A DNA stretch of 64,000 nt from Acinetobacter sp. ANC 4173 (lineage in GTDB: Bacteria; Pseudomonadota; Gammaproteobacteria; Pseudomonadales; Moraxellaceae): the NCBI RefSeq assembly GCF_004331255.1, contig NZ_SJOF01000002.1:400100-464099 (forward strand), read 5' to 3'. Positions within the stretch are counted from its first letter, which is position 1. Every line of letters starts with the position of its first letter. Positions 8,358 through 17,356 of this stretch are shown one piece after another. The translations under genes and the position numbers were made by a program. The notes under the pieces are model-generated. The model made no database searches. It was given only the letters and a program-made list of their open reading frames with translations, and was not told the origin of the DNA.

Positions 8358-9380
8358 ATGAATGCCAAAAATCTGCATACCATACTCAGGTTCAAAATTG
8401 TTATTGTTGTATTTATCAGCTTTCTTATTCTATTCAGCCTTGTGTTAATCAGTTGCCATCCACAAGGTAAGGTCGGACAACTGAGTAGCACCCCACCAGT
8501 GTTGTATGATGCTGTTAGCAATCAACCTATTCCCGCTACACAATAATGGCTGATCCCTAAATACGATTGAAACCCATTTAAAACTAACTGTATTAAACAA
8601 AAGTTTAGGGGACCACGCTTGGCTCAGCCCCGCATCCATATTTAATAAGCAAAGCAGCCAACTACATTTTTATTTAGATTTTGGTGGTCAACAGAGCTCA
8701 TGAGCAGATGCTGAATTCTATGTCCTACCAATCTGCACCAATGGAGCATAACCCAAGCCTTCAATTCTTATCACCGCCCCCAATTTTCAATATCAACACA
8801 GCAAACAACACAGACTATCAAGCCATTCAAACCAATCGAGCCTAGTACTTTTATGGACATAGCAATGCGTATGTACTTCCAATTATGCTTTCGCAAGAAT
8901 TACAATTTTTAGTCAATGCTCAAATTCCAACTGGTTATCAAAATACTTAGCTCAGATTAAGCATCAATGAAAACCCAATTACCCCCAAACCTTCGAGTTT
9001 TTTCTTGGGACGTAACAAGCTAACCTATTTTCCATTTTTATTACTTTTGATTCCCTTACTCGCGACTTACCCCTATCGTATCAACAAAGGATTTCAAAGC
9101 TATCGGAATCTTTCGATTAGGTTACTGGTCTGTATTTTGTTTGCCATTCATAGTGTTATTTGGGATCTGCGCTACATGGCTATAGAATGCTTTTTCTTAG
9201 TTTATCTGGTGTGCTTTATGCTTTCTCTAGACCTTTATACAGACTTTTTATGGAATTGGAGCCTTGATTATTGCGGGCTATGCACAACAGTTTTATGCCG
9301 GATTTAATTCTGCTTTTTTCATGCAAACTGGTCTTATTTTTTTGATTGGTATTGGAGTTTTTTTCTGGACATCAGATTAA
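8358..9380 (+). pseudogene. Decayed gene for a membrane protein
   Basis: No intact gene fills 8303-9435. Protein-like remnants on the plus strand lie in different frames. At 8358-8546 there is a short product with one hydrophobic segment (IVIVVFISFLILFSLVLI) followed by LISC. From about 8780 to 9245 one frame holds sensible protein broken by TAG at 8843 and at 8948; it includes hydrophobic stretches such as FPFLLLLIPLLATYP. After a T run near 9243-9248 the frame shifts, and IGALIIAGYAQQFYAGF continues to a TAA at 9378-9380. Removing one T there joins the frames. The remnants suggest several C-terminal membrane helices. I cannot name the family, and the 5' fragment may not belong to the same gene. 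Confidence 0.6.
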
Positions 9381-9435
9381 TTACAATCCAGTAAAATCAT
9401 GGTGCTTCATATTATTGAAACACCATGACCTAATG

Positions 9436-10092
9436 TTAGGCTGCAACTATGGCTGGAATACCACTATGGAAACGGAAAGTTTCATCTGGCGATAGAATCA
9501 GATTTGCTTCAACTTCACGGATATGTTCGATACGTTGCTGAATATCTTCTTCAGGATTTTTCAATTTCCCTGTTCGCGCCACATCCAAAGCTAAAGCTAA
9601 ATAATCTTCAAAATGTCGTGATTCTGATTTAAGCAAGTAACGGTAATAACGCCCTAACTCATCATCCACAAGCGGAGCCAGTGCATAGAAACGCTCACAT
9701 GAACGTGCCTCAACGAAAGCCCCAATAATCAAAATATCAATTAAAGCTTCCGGCTCATAAGTGCGTACTTCCTTACGTAATCCACCTGCATAGCGCCCTG
9801 CACTTAAGTTCGACCACGCTTGCCCGCGCTTCTTCATAAACTCAAGCACTTGCTCATAATGCAGCATTTCTTCACGTACCAATTGAGCCAGCTTCACTTG
9901 TAGATCCGTAAAGAAGCTGTAACGAAACATCAGGTTCATTGCAGTACCTGCTGCTTTTTTTTCGCAATTGGCGTGATCTTGCATCAGAATTTCAAGATGA
10001 TCCAATGCTTCATCCAACCAAGCCTGTGGCGTAGTACAACCTAAGAAGCCAATGACTGGCTTCATTAGTTCATCGTAATTTATATTCGACAT
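9436..10092 (-). CDS. miaE: tRNA 2-methylthio-N6-isopentenyladenosine(37) hydroxylase
   Basis: Non-heme diiron monooxygenase that hydroxylates the isopentenyl group of ms2i6A37 in tRNAs reading U-starting codons. 218 residues. Ferritin-like iron ligands are visible in REEMLHYEQVLEF (ExxH) around residue 73-85 and SESRHFEDYLALA (ExxH) in the second half, together with GAFVEARSCERFYAL. The gene starts at ATG 10092, 22 bases after pdxJ, and is probably the last gene of the lepA-pdxJ block. The family call is firm. Confidence 0.95.
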   Translation of the reverse strand: MSNINYDELMKPVIGFLGCTTPQAWLDEALDHLEILMQDHANCEKKAAGTAMNLMFRYSFFTDLQVKLAQLVREEMLHYEQVLEFMKKRGQAWSNLSAGRYAGGLRKEVRTYEPEALIDILIIGAFVEARSCERFYALAPLVDDELGRYYRYLLKSESRHFEDYLALALDVARTGKLKNPEEDIQQRIEHIREVEANLILSPDETFRFHSGIPAIVAA

Positions 10093-10114
10093 ATTTGAAT
10101 CTTAAAATAGATAA

Positions 10115-10843
10115 TTAACGTGCAGCTTTAATCACTGCTTTCATTTCTTGAACAGCTTGCGCCAAGCCAACAAATACAGCATCCGCAATTAAAGAATGAC
10201 CAATATTCAATTCATGAATCTCAGGAATTTGTGCAATCGGGGTAACATTTTCTAGATTTAAGCCATGACCAGCATTCACCACTAAACCCTTTTCAGCGGC
10301 ATAGCGCGAAGCTTGTACAATACGCTCCAACTCATGTTGTTGTGCTTCAGGCGTTGTAGCATCTGCATAAGCCCCTGTATGAATTTCAATGGTTGGTGCA
10401 CCACAAGCTACAGCAGCGTCAATTTGAGCAAAATCAGCATCAATAAAAAGCGAAACATCACATCCTATAGCAATAAGTTCCTGTGTCGCCGCTTTTACCT
10501 CCTCAAAATGACCAATCACATCCAACCCGCCTTCCGTGGTCACTTCTTGGCGCTTTTCTGGTACAAAACACACATGCTGTGGCTGAATCTCTTTAGCAAA
10601 GGCAACCATTTCAGGTGTAACGGCAAGCTCTAGATTCATACGAGTTTTTAATGCTGGACGCATACGACGTACATCATCGTCTTGAATGTGACGACGGTCT
10701 TCACGCAAATGTAGTGTAATTCCTTCAGCACCCGCTTGCTCGCAAATTAAAGCAGCATTAACTGGGTCTGGATAGGTTGTTCCACGTGCTTGTCGCAAAG
10801 TTGCAACATGGTCAATATTAACACCAAGCAAAGCAGCCATCAT
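10115..10843 (-). CDS. pdxJ: Pyridoxine 5'-phosphate synthase
   Basis: Condenses 1-deoxyxylulose 5-phosphate with 3-amino-2-oxopropyl phosphate in the last step of DXP-dependent pyridoxine phosphate synthesis; cytosolic TIM barrel. 242 residues. The family start [16 protein letters not shown] is near residue 7, with [18 protein letters not shown] and NAGHGLN further on. Two adjacent ATGs (10843, 10840) follow AGGA. It lies 10 bases after recO, the classical recO-pdxJ pairing. pdxB of the same pathway is at 58.5 kb. Confidence 0.97.
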   Translation of the reverse strand: MMAALLGVNIDHVATLRQARGTTYPDPVNAALICEQAGAEGITLHLREDRRHIQDDDVRRMRPALKTRMNLELAVTPEMVAFAKEIQPQHVCFVPEKRQEVTTEGGLDVIGHFEEVKAATQELIAIGCDVSLFIDADFAQIDAAVACGAPTIEIHTGAYADATTPEAQQHELERIVQASRYAAEKGLVVNAGHGLNLENVTPIAQIPEIHELNIGHSLIADAVFVGLAQAVQEMKAVIKAAR

Positions 10844-10853
10844 TTTTTCCTAA

Positions 10854-11564
10854 TCATGTTTTAGATTGAGTGTTTTGAATCCAGAGCTGGCGACTTTTCA
10901 ACGGTCGATCCCCCAACAAGGATGTAATCATTTGCCTATATAACTTCGACAACAATTGTAACTGTTCTAGGTTAAATTCCCTACCACTTTCATAATCCTG
11001 CATACTCAAAATCTGTTCACCCAATAGCGTAGATGGTGAGGCCCGAGTTGTTGGAATAAAGCCATCATTTAACTGAAAAGCATAATTTTGATGTGCTTGA
11101 ATCGCATCTTGATTTGCATCAATTGTAAAATCAAGTGGATAACCTAATTCTTCCAACAATGCATGTTCAAATTGGCGTAGGATTTGTCTTAAAAATAGTG
11201 CTGGATTAGCGTGTTTACTGAGTGTTTGTAGATGCTGAATGGTTGCGGAATATTGCCGAAAAGTTTCAGGCATTTCCACTTCAAGCGGACATAAGCGCAA
11301 TAAAATTTCATTTAGATAAAAACCTGAAAAAAAGGCATCGCCAAAAAAGAAAATGGGATGATGCATAATTTCAAGTTTACTGAAATTTTTGAGTTCAGAC
11401 TTTCCCGATGCTTGTAAACGTAATGGTTGATATTGTGGTGGCGGGGTTTGTCTTAAAATACCATCAACTCGCCCATATTCTTGGGTGAATAAATGTACAA
11501 TATGACTACGTTCACGGTATTTTCTATGGTGAATTAAATAACCATGCAGTACTTCATTACGCAT
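10854..11564 (-). CDS. recO: DNA repair protein RecO
   Basis: Mediator that helps RecA load on SSB-covered single-stranded DNA in the RecFOR route and anneals strands. 236 residues: an N-terminal OB fold (LHGYLIHHRKYRERSHIVHLFT, GRVDGILRQ) followed by the helical C-terminal part (FYLNEILLRLCP, FEHALLEELGYPLDF). The four zinc cysteines of some RecO proteins are absent, as in many gammaproteobacteria. It sits in the conserved era-recO-pdxJ order, with only a small lipoprotein gene inserted between era and recO. Confidence 0.94.
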   Translation of the reverse strand: MRNEVLHGYLIHHRKYRERSHIVHLFTQEYGRVDGILRQTPPPQYQPLRLQASGKSELKNFSKLEIMHHPIFFFGDAFFSGFYLNEILLRLCPLEVEMPETFRQYSATIQHLQTLSKHANPALFLRQILRQFEHALLEELGYPLDFTIDANQDAIQAHQNYAFQLNDGFIPTTRASPSTLLGEQILSMQDYESGREFNLEQLQLLSKLYRQMITSLLGDRPLKSRQLWIQNTQSKT

Positions 11565-11574
11565 GAGGAGTTAA

Positions 11575-11772
11575 CTAATCTTTCTTATCTTTATCATTTT
11601 GTTCGCTGTCCTCATCATCCCCATCTGGAATAACAGCACCAACCACTGCTGCGGTTCCTTTCACCACACCTTTCGTGGTTTTATAAGCAATCTTTACAGG
11701 GACAGTAACGATCTTGTAGATACAACCTTGCAAAAAAAACACGCAAGCCATAACTGCAAATACTTTGACCAT
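11575..11772 (-). CDS. Small lipoprotein (NF038104-like)
   Basis: 65 residues. A short signal sequence ends in the lipobox FLQGC, so Cys16 should be lipidated. The mature part has a valine- and lysine-rich segment (KIAYKTTKGVVKGTAAVVGAV) and an acidic tail rich in Asp, Glu and Lys. AGGGATGG precedes the ATG. It lies between era and recO in the same direction, an insertion into an otherwise conserved order that I recall from Acinetobacter genomes. Function unknown. Confidence 0.85.
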   Translation of the reverse strand: MVKVFAVMACVFFLQGCIYKIVTVPVKIAYKTTKGVVKGTAAVVGAVIPDGDDEDSEQNDKDKKD

Positions 11773-11806
11773 AACACCATCCCTATAAGATTTGTTTTAT
11801 GCAGAC

Positions 11807-12835
11807 TTAGATATCACTATAACCCAAGCTTTTCAGTGCTCGCTCATCGTCTGACCAACCACCTTTCACTTTCACCCAAAGCGTTAACATAATTTTTTGT
11901 TCAAACATTTTTTCCATATCAATACGGGCATCCATACCGATTTTCTTAAGCTTAGCGCCTTTTTCACCAATCACAATGGCTTTTTGACCTGGTCGGTCTA
12001 CAAAAATCGTTGCGTCAATATAGGTACATGCTGGTTTTGGACGACCAGTTTTTTCATTCACTGTTGCTTCTTCAGTCTTAAATGACTCAATTTGCACAGT
12101 TAAATCGTACGGAAGCTCTTCACCAAGCTGACGCATAATCTTTTCACGGATAATTTCTGATGCTAAGAAACGCTCAGAACGATCAGTCAATTGATCCAAT
12201 GAATACATTGGTGGTTGGAAAGGTAAATACTTTTCAATGGTGTCACGTAGATGTTCCAAGTTCGCACCGCGAAGTGCAGAAACAGGAACAATTTCCGCAA
12301 AATTCATCAATTTTGCGCGTTCTTGAATCAATGGTAAGGCATGGTTTTTATTTTCAAGTGTATCAATTTTATTGATCACCAAAATCACAGGCATCTCTGC
12401 ATTTTTAAGCTTTTCCAAAACGAGCTCATCGTTTTGCGTCCACTTGTCTGCATCCAGAACAAACATGACCAAATTTACATCACGCAATGCAGAAGACGCA
12501 GCGCGGTTCATCATTTTATTGATGGCACGCACTTCTTTTTTATGCATCCCTGGCGTATCGACAAACACCGCCTGAGATTTGTCACGCGAATCAATACCCA
12601 CAATTTTATGACGCGTGGTTTGCGGCTTGCGTGAAGTAATCGAAAGTTTTTGTCCCAGCAAGTGATTCATCAATGTCGATTTACCCACATTTGGGCGACC
12701 AACAATTGCAACAAAGCCACTTCTGAAATCAGAAGGAATCGTGGTGCCTTGTTCGCTAAAAAACTGGCTAATTAAGTCATTAGTGTCGCTTGGCGACTCG
12801 TGATCAGCATCGTTGTGATCGGAAGAATTTGACAT
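11807..12835 (-). CDS. era: GTPase Era
   Basis: Essential GTPase that binds the 3' end of 16S rRNA and checks 30S subunit maturation. 342 residues, about 40 longer than E. coli Era because of an acidic N-terminal extension (residues 1-35, rich in Ser, Asp, Asn). G motifs: GRPNVGKST, DTPGMH, NKID. The C-terminal KH domain carries VIGEKGAKLKKIG. It starts 6 bases after rnc, and the two are surely co-transcribed. Confidence 0.97.
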   Translation of the reverse strand: MSNSSDHNDADHESPSDTNDLISQFFSEQGTTIPSDFRSGFVAIVGRPNVGKSTLMNHLLGQKLSITSRKPQTTRHKIVGIDSRDKSQAVFVDTPGMHKKEVRAINKMMNRAASSALRDVNLVMFVLDADKWTQNDELVLEKLKNAEMPVILVINKIDTLENKNHALPLIQERAKLMNFAEIVPVSALRGANLEHLRDTIEKYLPFQPPMYSLDQLTDRSERFLASEIIREKIMRQLGEELPYDLTVQIESFKTEEATVNEKTGRPKPACTYIDATIFVDRPGQKAIVIGEKGAKLKKIGMDARIDMEKMFEQKIMLTLWVKVKGGWSDDERALKSLGYSDI

Positions 12836-12841
12836 GGCAGA

Positions 12842-13534
12842 TTACTGCTCCAAAAGTTTTAAAATATCCGCCGCTGCAGCTTGCTCTGCAAAACGACGAC
12901 TTGAACCTTCACCCTTAAATAGAGGCAAACCCTCAACCGTACAATTCACCTTGAAATGTTGGTTAGGCGCATCCCCTTGTATATCGACCACTTCATAAAT
13001 AGGAAGCGGCTTCTTACGCGCTTGCAAATACTCTTGCAATCTTGATTTAGGATCTTTTAGTTGATCTGTCGGTTCGATATAGTCTAAGTAAGGTTCGTAC
13101 CATTTTAGCACGATACGCTCTAACACTGTTAAGTCAGTACAATCCACATAAATTGCCCCAATAATAGCTTCAACGGTATCTGCCAAAATCGATTCACGAT
13201 GATGCCCGCCTGACTTCAACTCACCTGTACTTAAAATTAAGTTGGTACTTAGTTTTAAGTCGTTTGCGATTTTGCCTAACGCCTCCTGTCGAACTAAGGT
13301 CGCTCGCATACGCGTCAAACGACCTTCATTTTCATGTGGATAGGCATGGTACAAATAATTGGCGATGATCATTCCTAACAACGCATCACCTAGAAACTCT
13401 AAGCGTTCGTAATTATATTTATGGCTTACCGAACGGTGCGTCAAAGCAAGCTGAAGTAGCTCCGCTTGCTTAAACTGATAACCTATACGACTGACCAAGC
13501 GAATATCACTTAGTTTGGGCTGACCTTTGATCAA
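12842..13534 (-). CDS. rnc: Ribonuclease III
   Basis: Double-strand-specific endoribonuclease that processes rRNA precursors and structured mRNAs. The signature RLEFLGDALLGM holds the metal-binding acidic residues; the C-terminal dsRNA-binding domain begins at KDPKSRLQEYLQ. No ATG is available. TTG codons at 13546 and 13534 are both possible; 13534 is preferred because GAGA lies 7 bases upstream and it gives 230 residues, a usual length. Either choice overlaps the end of the DUF4845 gene, which ends at 13506, by 29-41 bases, which implies translational coupling. Confidence 0.93.
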   Translation of the reverse strand: MIKGQPKLSDIRLVSRIGYQFKQAELLQLALTHRSVSHKYNYERLEFLGDALLGMIIANYLYHAYPHENEGRLTRMRATLVRQEALGKIANDLKLSTNLILSTGELKSGGHHRESILADTVEAIIGAIYVDCTDLTVLERIVLKWYEPYLDYIEPTDQLKDPKSRLQEYLQARKKPLPIYEVVDIQGDAPNQHFKVNCTVEGLPLFKGEGSSRRFAEQAAAADILKLLEQ

Positions 13535-13880
13535 AACTTTTCTCAAACTTTAACACTAAATCAATATTCAGTAAGAAATGCTTTCTTACCTCATAACTCT
13601 TTTTCACTTGCAAACCATCAACATTTGTCACTTGAGCAATGTCTTCGAATTTAATATCGCGAACATTATTCATATCTAAACGCTGCCCCATTTGACCTGA
13701 GAATTTCGATGGACTGATATCGGCAGGACTACTTTGCAGTAACTCTGTAATCTGGCTATCAATCACACGATCATCCCAATAGGGTCCCCAAACTGCAATT
13801 GCAACTTTTGCCAAAAAAGCAAAGCCAATAACTGCAATTAAAATACCAATATATGATGCACCCTTTTGATTTCGACGCAT
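13506..13880 (-). CDS. DUF4845 membrane protein
   Basis: 124 residues with a basic N-terminus and one membrane segment (IGILIAVIGFAFLAKVAIAVW, roughly residues 11-31), then a soluble domain probably in the periplasm. DUF4845 proteins sit between lepB and rnc in many beta- and gammaproteobacteria, as here. The N-terminus QKGASYIGILIAVI resembles a type IV pilin-like leader. No function is established. Its 3' end overlaps the start of rnc. Confidence 0.9.
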   Translation of the reverse strand: MRRNQKGASYIGILIAVIGFAFLAKVAIAVWGPYWDDRVIDSQITELLQSSPADISPSKFSGQMGQRLDMNNVRDIKFEDIAQVTNVDGLQVKKSYEVRKHFLLNIDLVLKFEKSFDQRSAQTK

Positions 13881-13903
13881 TTTTTATTTTCCATCTTGGT
13901 CAA

Positions 13904-14731
13904 TTAATCAATTTTACCGTTACGACTGAATGACGGCAGTTTAAAACCAGGCTCTTTATGCATCCAAACATAAAATGCGCGCCCAGTTAAGTTCTCTTCA
14001 GGCACAAATCCCCAGAAACGACTGTCAGCACTTTGATCACGATTATCCCCCATCGCAAAGTAGTGCCCTTTAGGAACTTTGACTTCCCAATATAAACCAT
14101 TTTCAGTTGAGTATTTACCATTTTCAATATAATTAATAAATGGCGCTTGACGAGCAACATTCACACCTTCCAACTCACGCATAGTAAAGGTGTGTTCCCC
14201 CAAAGTTTCCTTATGATAAATTGAGGTCGGTGTATCCAAGGCATCTTTCTCACGACTGAACTCAACTGGAACTTTCGCAACTTTTTTCCCATTAATCGTG
14301 AGTTGACCATGATCATAAATAATATGGTCACCTGGTAAACCTACAACACGCTTGATATAGCTAATAGTCGGTTGTGGTGGATAACGGAAAACAATAACAT
14401 CGCCACGTTCTGGCTCACCCACATCGAGAATTTTCTTATTCACAATTGGCAAGCGTACACCGTAGTCAAACTTATTCACCAGAATAAAGTCACCAGTTTC
14501 TAAAGTCGGCACCATAGAATCTGACGGAATATTAAATGGTTCATATAAGAATGAGCGTAAAACCAAAACCACTGCCAGTACAGGCCAGAAATCGTAAGCC
14601 CATGTAATAATGAAGTTTTCATTACCCCTACCCTTAGTTTGTCTTTGCTTAAATACAAACTTGTCCAGCAACCACACCAAGAAAAAAATCAGTGTGGCAG
14701 GCACGAGTATTAAATTAAAATCAAAATCCAT
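13904..14731 (-). CDS. lepB: Signal peptidase I
   Basis: Inner-membrane Ser/Lys protease that removes signal peptides from exported proteins. 275 residues. Two N-terminal membrane segments (about residues 7-24 and 46-62) precede the periplasmic domain. The catalytic serine is Ser72 in PSDSMVPTL and the base is Lys127 in SYIKRVVGLPGD. GDNRDQSADSRFWGFV is the box E signature. It lies 21 bases after lepA in the standard lepA-lepB-rnc-era order. Confidence 0.97.
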   Translation of the reverse strand: MDFDFNLILVPATLIFFLVWLLDKFVFKQRQTKGRGNENFIITWAYDFWPVLAVVLVLRSFLYEPFNIPSDSMVPTLETGDFILVNKFDYGVRLPIVNKKILDVGEPERGDVIVFRYPPQPTISYIKRVVGLPGDHIIYDHGQLTINGKKVAKVPVEFSREKDALDTPTSIYHKETLGEHTFTMRELEGVNVARQAPFINYIENGKYSTENGLYWEVKVPKGHYFAMGDNRDQSADSRFWGFVPEENLTGRAFYVWMHKEPGFKLPSFSRNGKID

Positions 14732-14752
14732 GAGCTAAACGACCTCTAATTC

Positions 14753-16570
14753 TTATCTTTCTACTTTCAACACAGCCAAGAACGCTTCTTGCGGGATTTC
14801 TACACTACCCACTTGTTTCATACGTTTCTTACCTTCCTTCTGTTTAGAAAGAAGTTTTTTCTTACGTGAAACATCACCACCATAACATTTCGCCAATACG
14901 TTTTTACGCATCGCTTTTACAGTAGAACGAGCAATAATTTGTGCACCGATAGCCGCTTGAATTGCTACATCGTACATTTGGCGAGGAATCAAATCTTTCA
15001 TTTTCTCAACCAATGCAATACCACGATGACGTGCGTCATTACGGTGACAAATCATAGCTAAGGCATCAACCTTGTCACTATTAATTAATACATCCACCTT
15101 AACTAAAGCTGAACTTTCGAAACGCACAAAGTTATAGTCTAACGATGCAAAACCACGAGAGCATGATTTTAATTTATCAAAGAAATCCATAACGACTTCA
15201 GCCATCGGGATTTCAAAGGTAATAGAAACTTGATTACCTAAGAATTTCATATCTTTTTGAACACCACGGCGTTCAATACATAGGGTCATGACATTCCCTA
15301 AGTACTCTTGCGGAACAAGAATATGACATTCTGCAATCGGTTCACGCAAATCTTCTACAGTAGATCCATCTGGCATTTTTGATGGACTATCGATATAAAT
15401 CGTTTCGCCCTTCTTGGTTAATGCTTCATAAATTACAGTAGGCGCAGAACTGATGAGATCAAGGTCATACTCACGCTCTAAACGCTCTTGTACGATCTCC
15501 ATGTGTAGCATTCCTAAGAAGCCACAACGGAAACCAAAACCTAATGCATCTGAGCTTTCTGGTTCAAAGAATAAAGCCGAGTCGTTGATCTGCAATTTTT
15601 GTAGCGCTTCACGAAATGGTTCAAAATCACTCGCATCAATCGGGAAAAGACCCGCATAAACCTGCGGTTTAACCTTTTTAAAACCCGGTAAAATAGCAAC
15701 ATCAGGTGTAGCAGCAAGGGTAATAGTGTCACCCACTGGTGCACCAAAAATATCTTTAATCCCTGCAATCACAAAACCTACTTCACCTGCCTCAAGCATG
15801 TCGGTATCGGTATGTTTAGGATTAAACACACCCACCGAAGTGACTGGATGCGTTTGTCCTGTCGATTTAACCAACATTTTGTCGCCCTTACGGATACGAC
15901 CTTGTTTAATACGAACTAAGGATACAACACCTAAATAGTTATCGAACCAAGAGTCAATAATTAAGGCTTGTAAAGGCGCTTCACGATCACCCACGGGTGC
16001 TGGAATGACATCGACTAATCGCTCAAGTACACCCTCGACACCCAAACCAGTTTTTGCAGAACAGGTTGGAGCATCTGTCGCTTCAATGCCGATAATTTCT
16101 TCAATTTCGTGAATAACGCGCTCAGGTTCTGCTTGCGGTAAATCAATTTTGTTCAAAATTGGCAAAACTTCTAGGCCTTGCTCAATTGCGGTATAACAGT
16201 TTGCAACCGATTGTGCTTCAACACCTTGTGCAGCATCTACAACCAATAACGCGCCTTCACAAGCTGCTAATGAACGAGAAACTTCATAAGAAAAGTCTAC
16301 GTGTCCAGGCGTATCAATGAAGTTCAATTGATATTCTTGCCCATTTGGATGGGTGTAATACAAGGTTACAGACGCTGCTTTAATGGTAATCCCACGTTCG
16401 CGTTCTAACTCCATTGAGTCCAAAACTTGGGCTTGCATTTCACGATCTTGTAAACCACCACACATTTGAATAAAACGGTCAGCCAAAGTCGACTTACCAT
16501 GGTCAATGTGAGCAATAATCGAAAAATTTCGGATATTATTGATATCAACGGATTTTTTAGCTTGCGCCAT
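14753..16570 (-). CDS. lepA: Elongation factor 4
   Basis: Ribosome-associated GTPase that affects initiation and translocation under stress. 605 residues. The start [17 protein letters not shown] contains the P loop, [16 protein letters not shown] the G3 motif and NKIDLP the G4 motif; the LepA-specific C-terminal domain ends with [22 protein letters not shown]. First gene of the leftward block leading to miaE. Confidence 0.98.
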   Translation of the reverse strand: MAQAKKSVDINNIRNFSIIAHIDHGKSTLADRFIQMCGGLQDREMQAQVLDSMELERERGITIKAASVTLYYTHPNGQEYQLNFIDTPGHVDFSYEVSRSLAACEGALLVVDAAQGVEAQSVANCYTAIEQGLEVLPILNKIDLPQAEPERVIHEIEEIIGIEATDAPTCSAKTGLGVEGVLERLVDVIPAPVGDREAPLQALIIDSWFDNYLGVVSLVRIKQGRIRKGDKMLVKSTGQTHPVTSVGVFNPKHTDTDMLEAGEVGFVIAGIKDIFGAPVGDTITLAATPDVAILPGFKKVKPQVYAGLFPIDASDFEPFREALQKLQINDSALFFEPESSDALGFGFRCGFLGMLHMEIVQERLEREYDLDLISSAPTVIYEALTKKGETIYIDSPSKMPDGSTVEDLREPIAECHILVPQEYLGNVMTLCIERRGVQKDMKFLGNQVSITFEIPMAEVVMDFFDKLKSCSRGFASLDYNFVRFESSALVKVDVLINSDKVDALAMICHRNDARHRGIALVEKMKDLIPRQMYDVAIQAAIGAQIIARSTVKAMRKNVLAKCYGGDVSRKKKLLSKQKEGKKRMKQVGSVEIPQEAFLAVLKVER

Positions 16571-16742
16571 GAGTTACCTTAAGAAAAAAATAGTGCCAAG
16601 TACAAAGCTGAGATACTAAGCGTAAGCGGTTAGACAAATTGCTGCCGATTATAGCAGATTGCAAAAATGAAAAAGTGATAAATTCGTTTAAACGTTTAGG
16701 TTTTTAAGACTGTACATTTTTCAAACGCGTGCCAGTAGAATT

Positions 16743-17195
16743 TCAAACTGTATAGCTATGCGTAAAATCTAATGGATTAATCTGATCATTTAAGGGTTGA
16801 TAAGCTTGCGAAAATGTCGGTGAAATACGTTTAGGTCGACCTGATGCAATTTCCACACATGCCCATTTAGTCTGCCCCATGAATAGTACAGCTTGATCCG
16901 CAGGTCGGTAAAAAACATACTGACGAAATAAATACATACTATTGATGTCACTTAGCCATGTACGCAACACAATTTCGTCATTCAATAAAGCTGCTTTGCG
17001 GTATTGCACATGATGCTCCACTGCAACCATGGCATGTTTTAATTCTAAATACTGTTGAATACCTAGACCTAACTGGTCAATATGTGTCGTTGCGACATCC
17101 TGCATCCACTGCACATAAACCACATTATTGACATGTCCCAACGCATCAATATGTTCTGGCTTTACCGTCAAATTTAAATCAAAAATCGCGCTCAT
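16743..17195 (-). CDS. Acyl-CoA thioesterase, 4HBT hotdog family
   Basis: About 150 residues. The signature VKPEHIDALGHVNNVVYVQWMQD carries the Asp-x-x-Gly-His-Val-Asn-Asn pattern of 4-hydroxybenzoyl-CoA thioesterase-like enzymes of the YbgC/FadM type. The ATG at 17195 gives the natural family start (SAIFDLNLTV); a second ATG at 17216 adds 7 residues and neither has a clear ribosome site. It lies between mucD and lepA in the same direction but is separated from mucD by a terminator, so it has its own promoter. Substrate unknown. Confidence 0.85.
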   Translation of the reverse strand: MSAIFDLNLTVKPEHIDALGHVNNVVYVQWMQDVATTHIDQLGLGIQQYLELKHAMVAVEHHVQYRKAALLNDEIVLRTWLSDINSMYLFRQYVFYRPADQAVLFMGQTKWACVEIASGRPKRISPTFSQAYQPLNDQINPLDFTHSYTV

Positions 17196-17291
17196 TAATT
17201 TGTTTGTCCTGTCCATGGTTACGTTAAAATTTAAAAACCATGTATATTTTCTTTACACTTAAGCTGATTTGACTGTCCGAACATCAGTCAA

Positions 17292-17326
17292 AAAAGCCAG
17301 TCTAAACTGAATAGACTGGCTTTTAC
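17292..17326 (-). terminator. Intrinsic terminator downstream of the mucD-type gene
   Basis: AAAAGCCAGTCT and AGACTGGCTTTT form 12 perfect base pairs. On the minus strand the second arm is followed by further T residues, as expected at the end of the protease gene. Confidence 0.85.
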
Positions 17327-17356
17327 TAGTTCATGTCATGATTTCACATGAAACTG

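Noticed and set aside
9005..9307. 100-codon frame as an intact gene
   Set aside because: It begins at a TTG in the middle of a longer broken frame and runs out of frame near 9245; it is part of the pseudogene.
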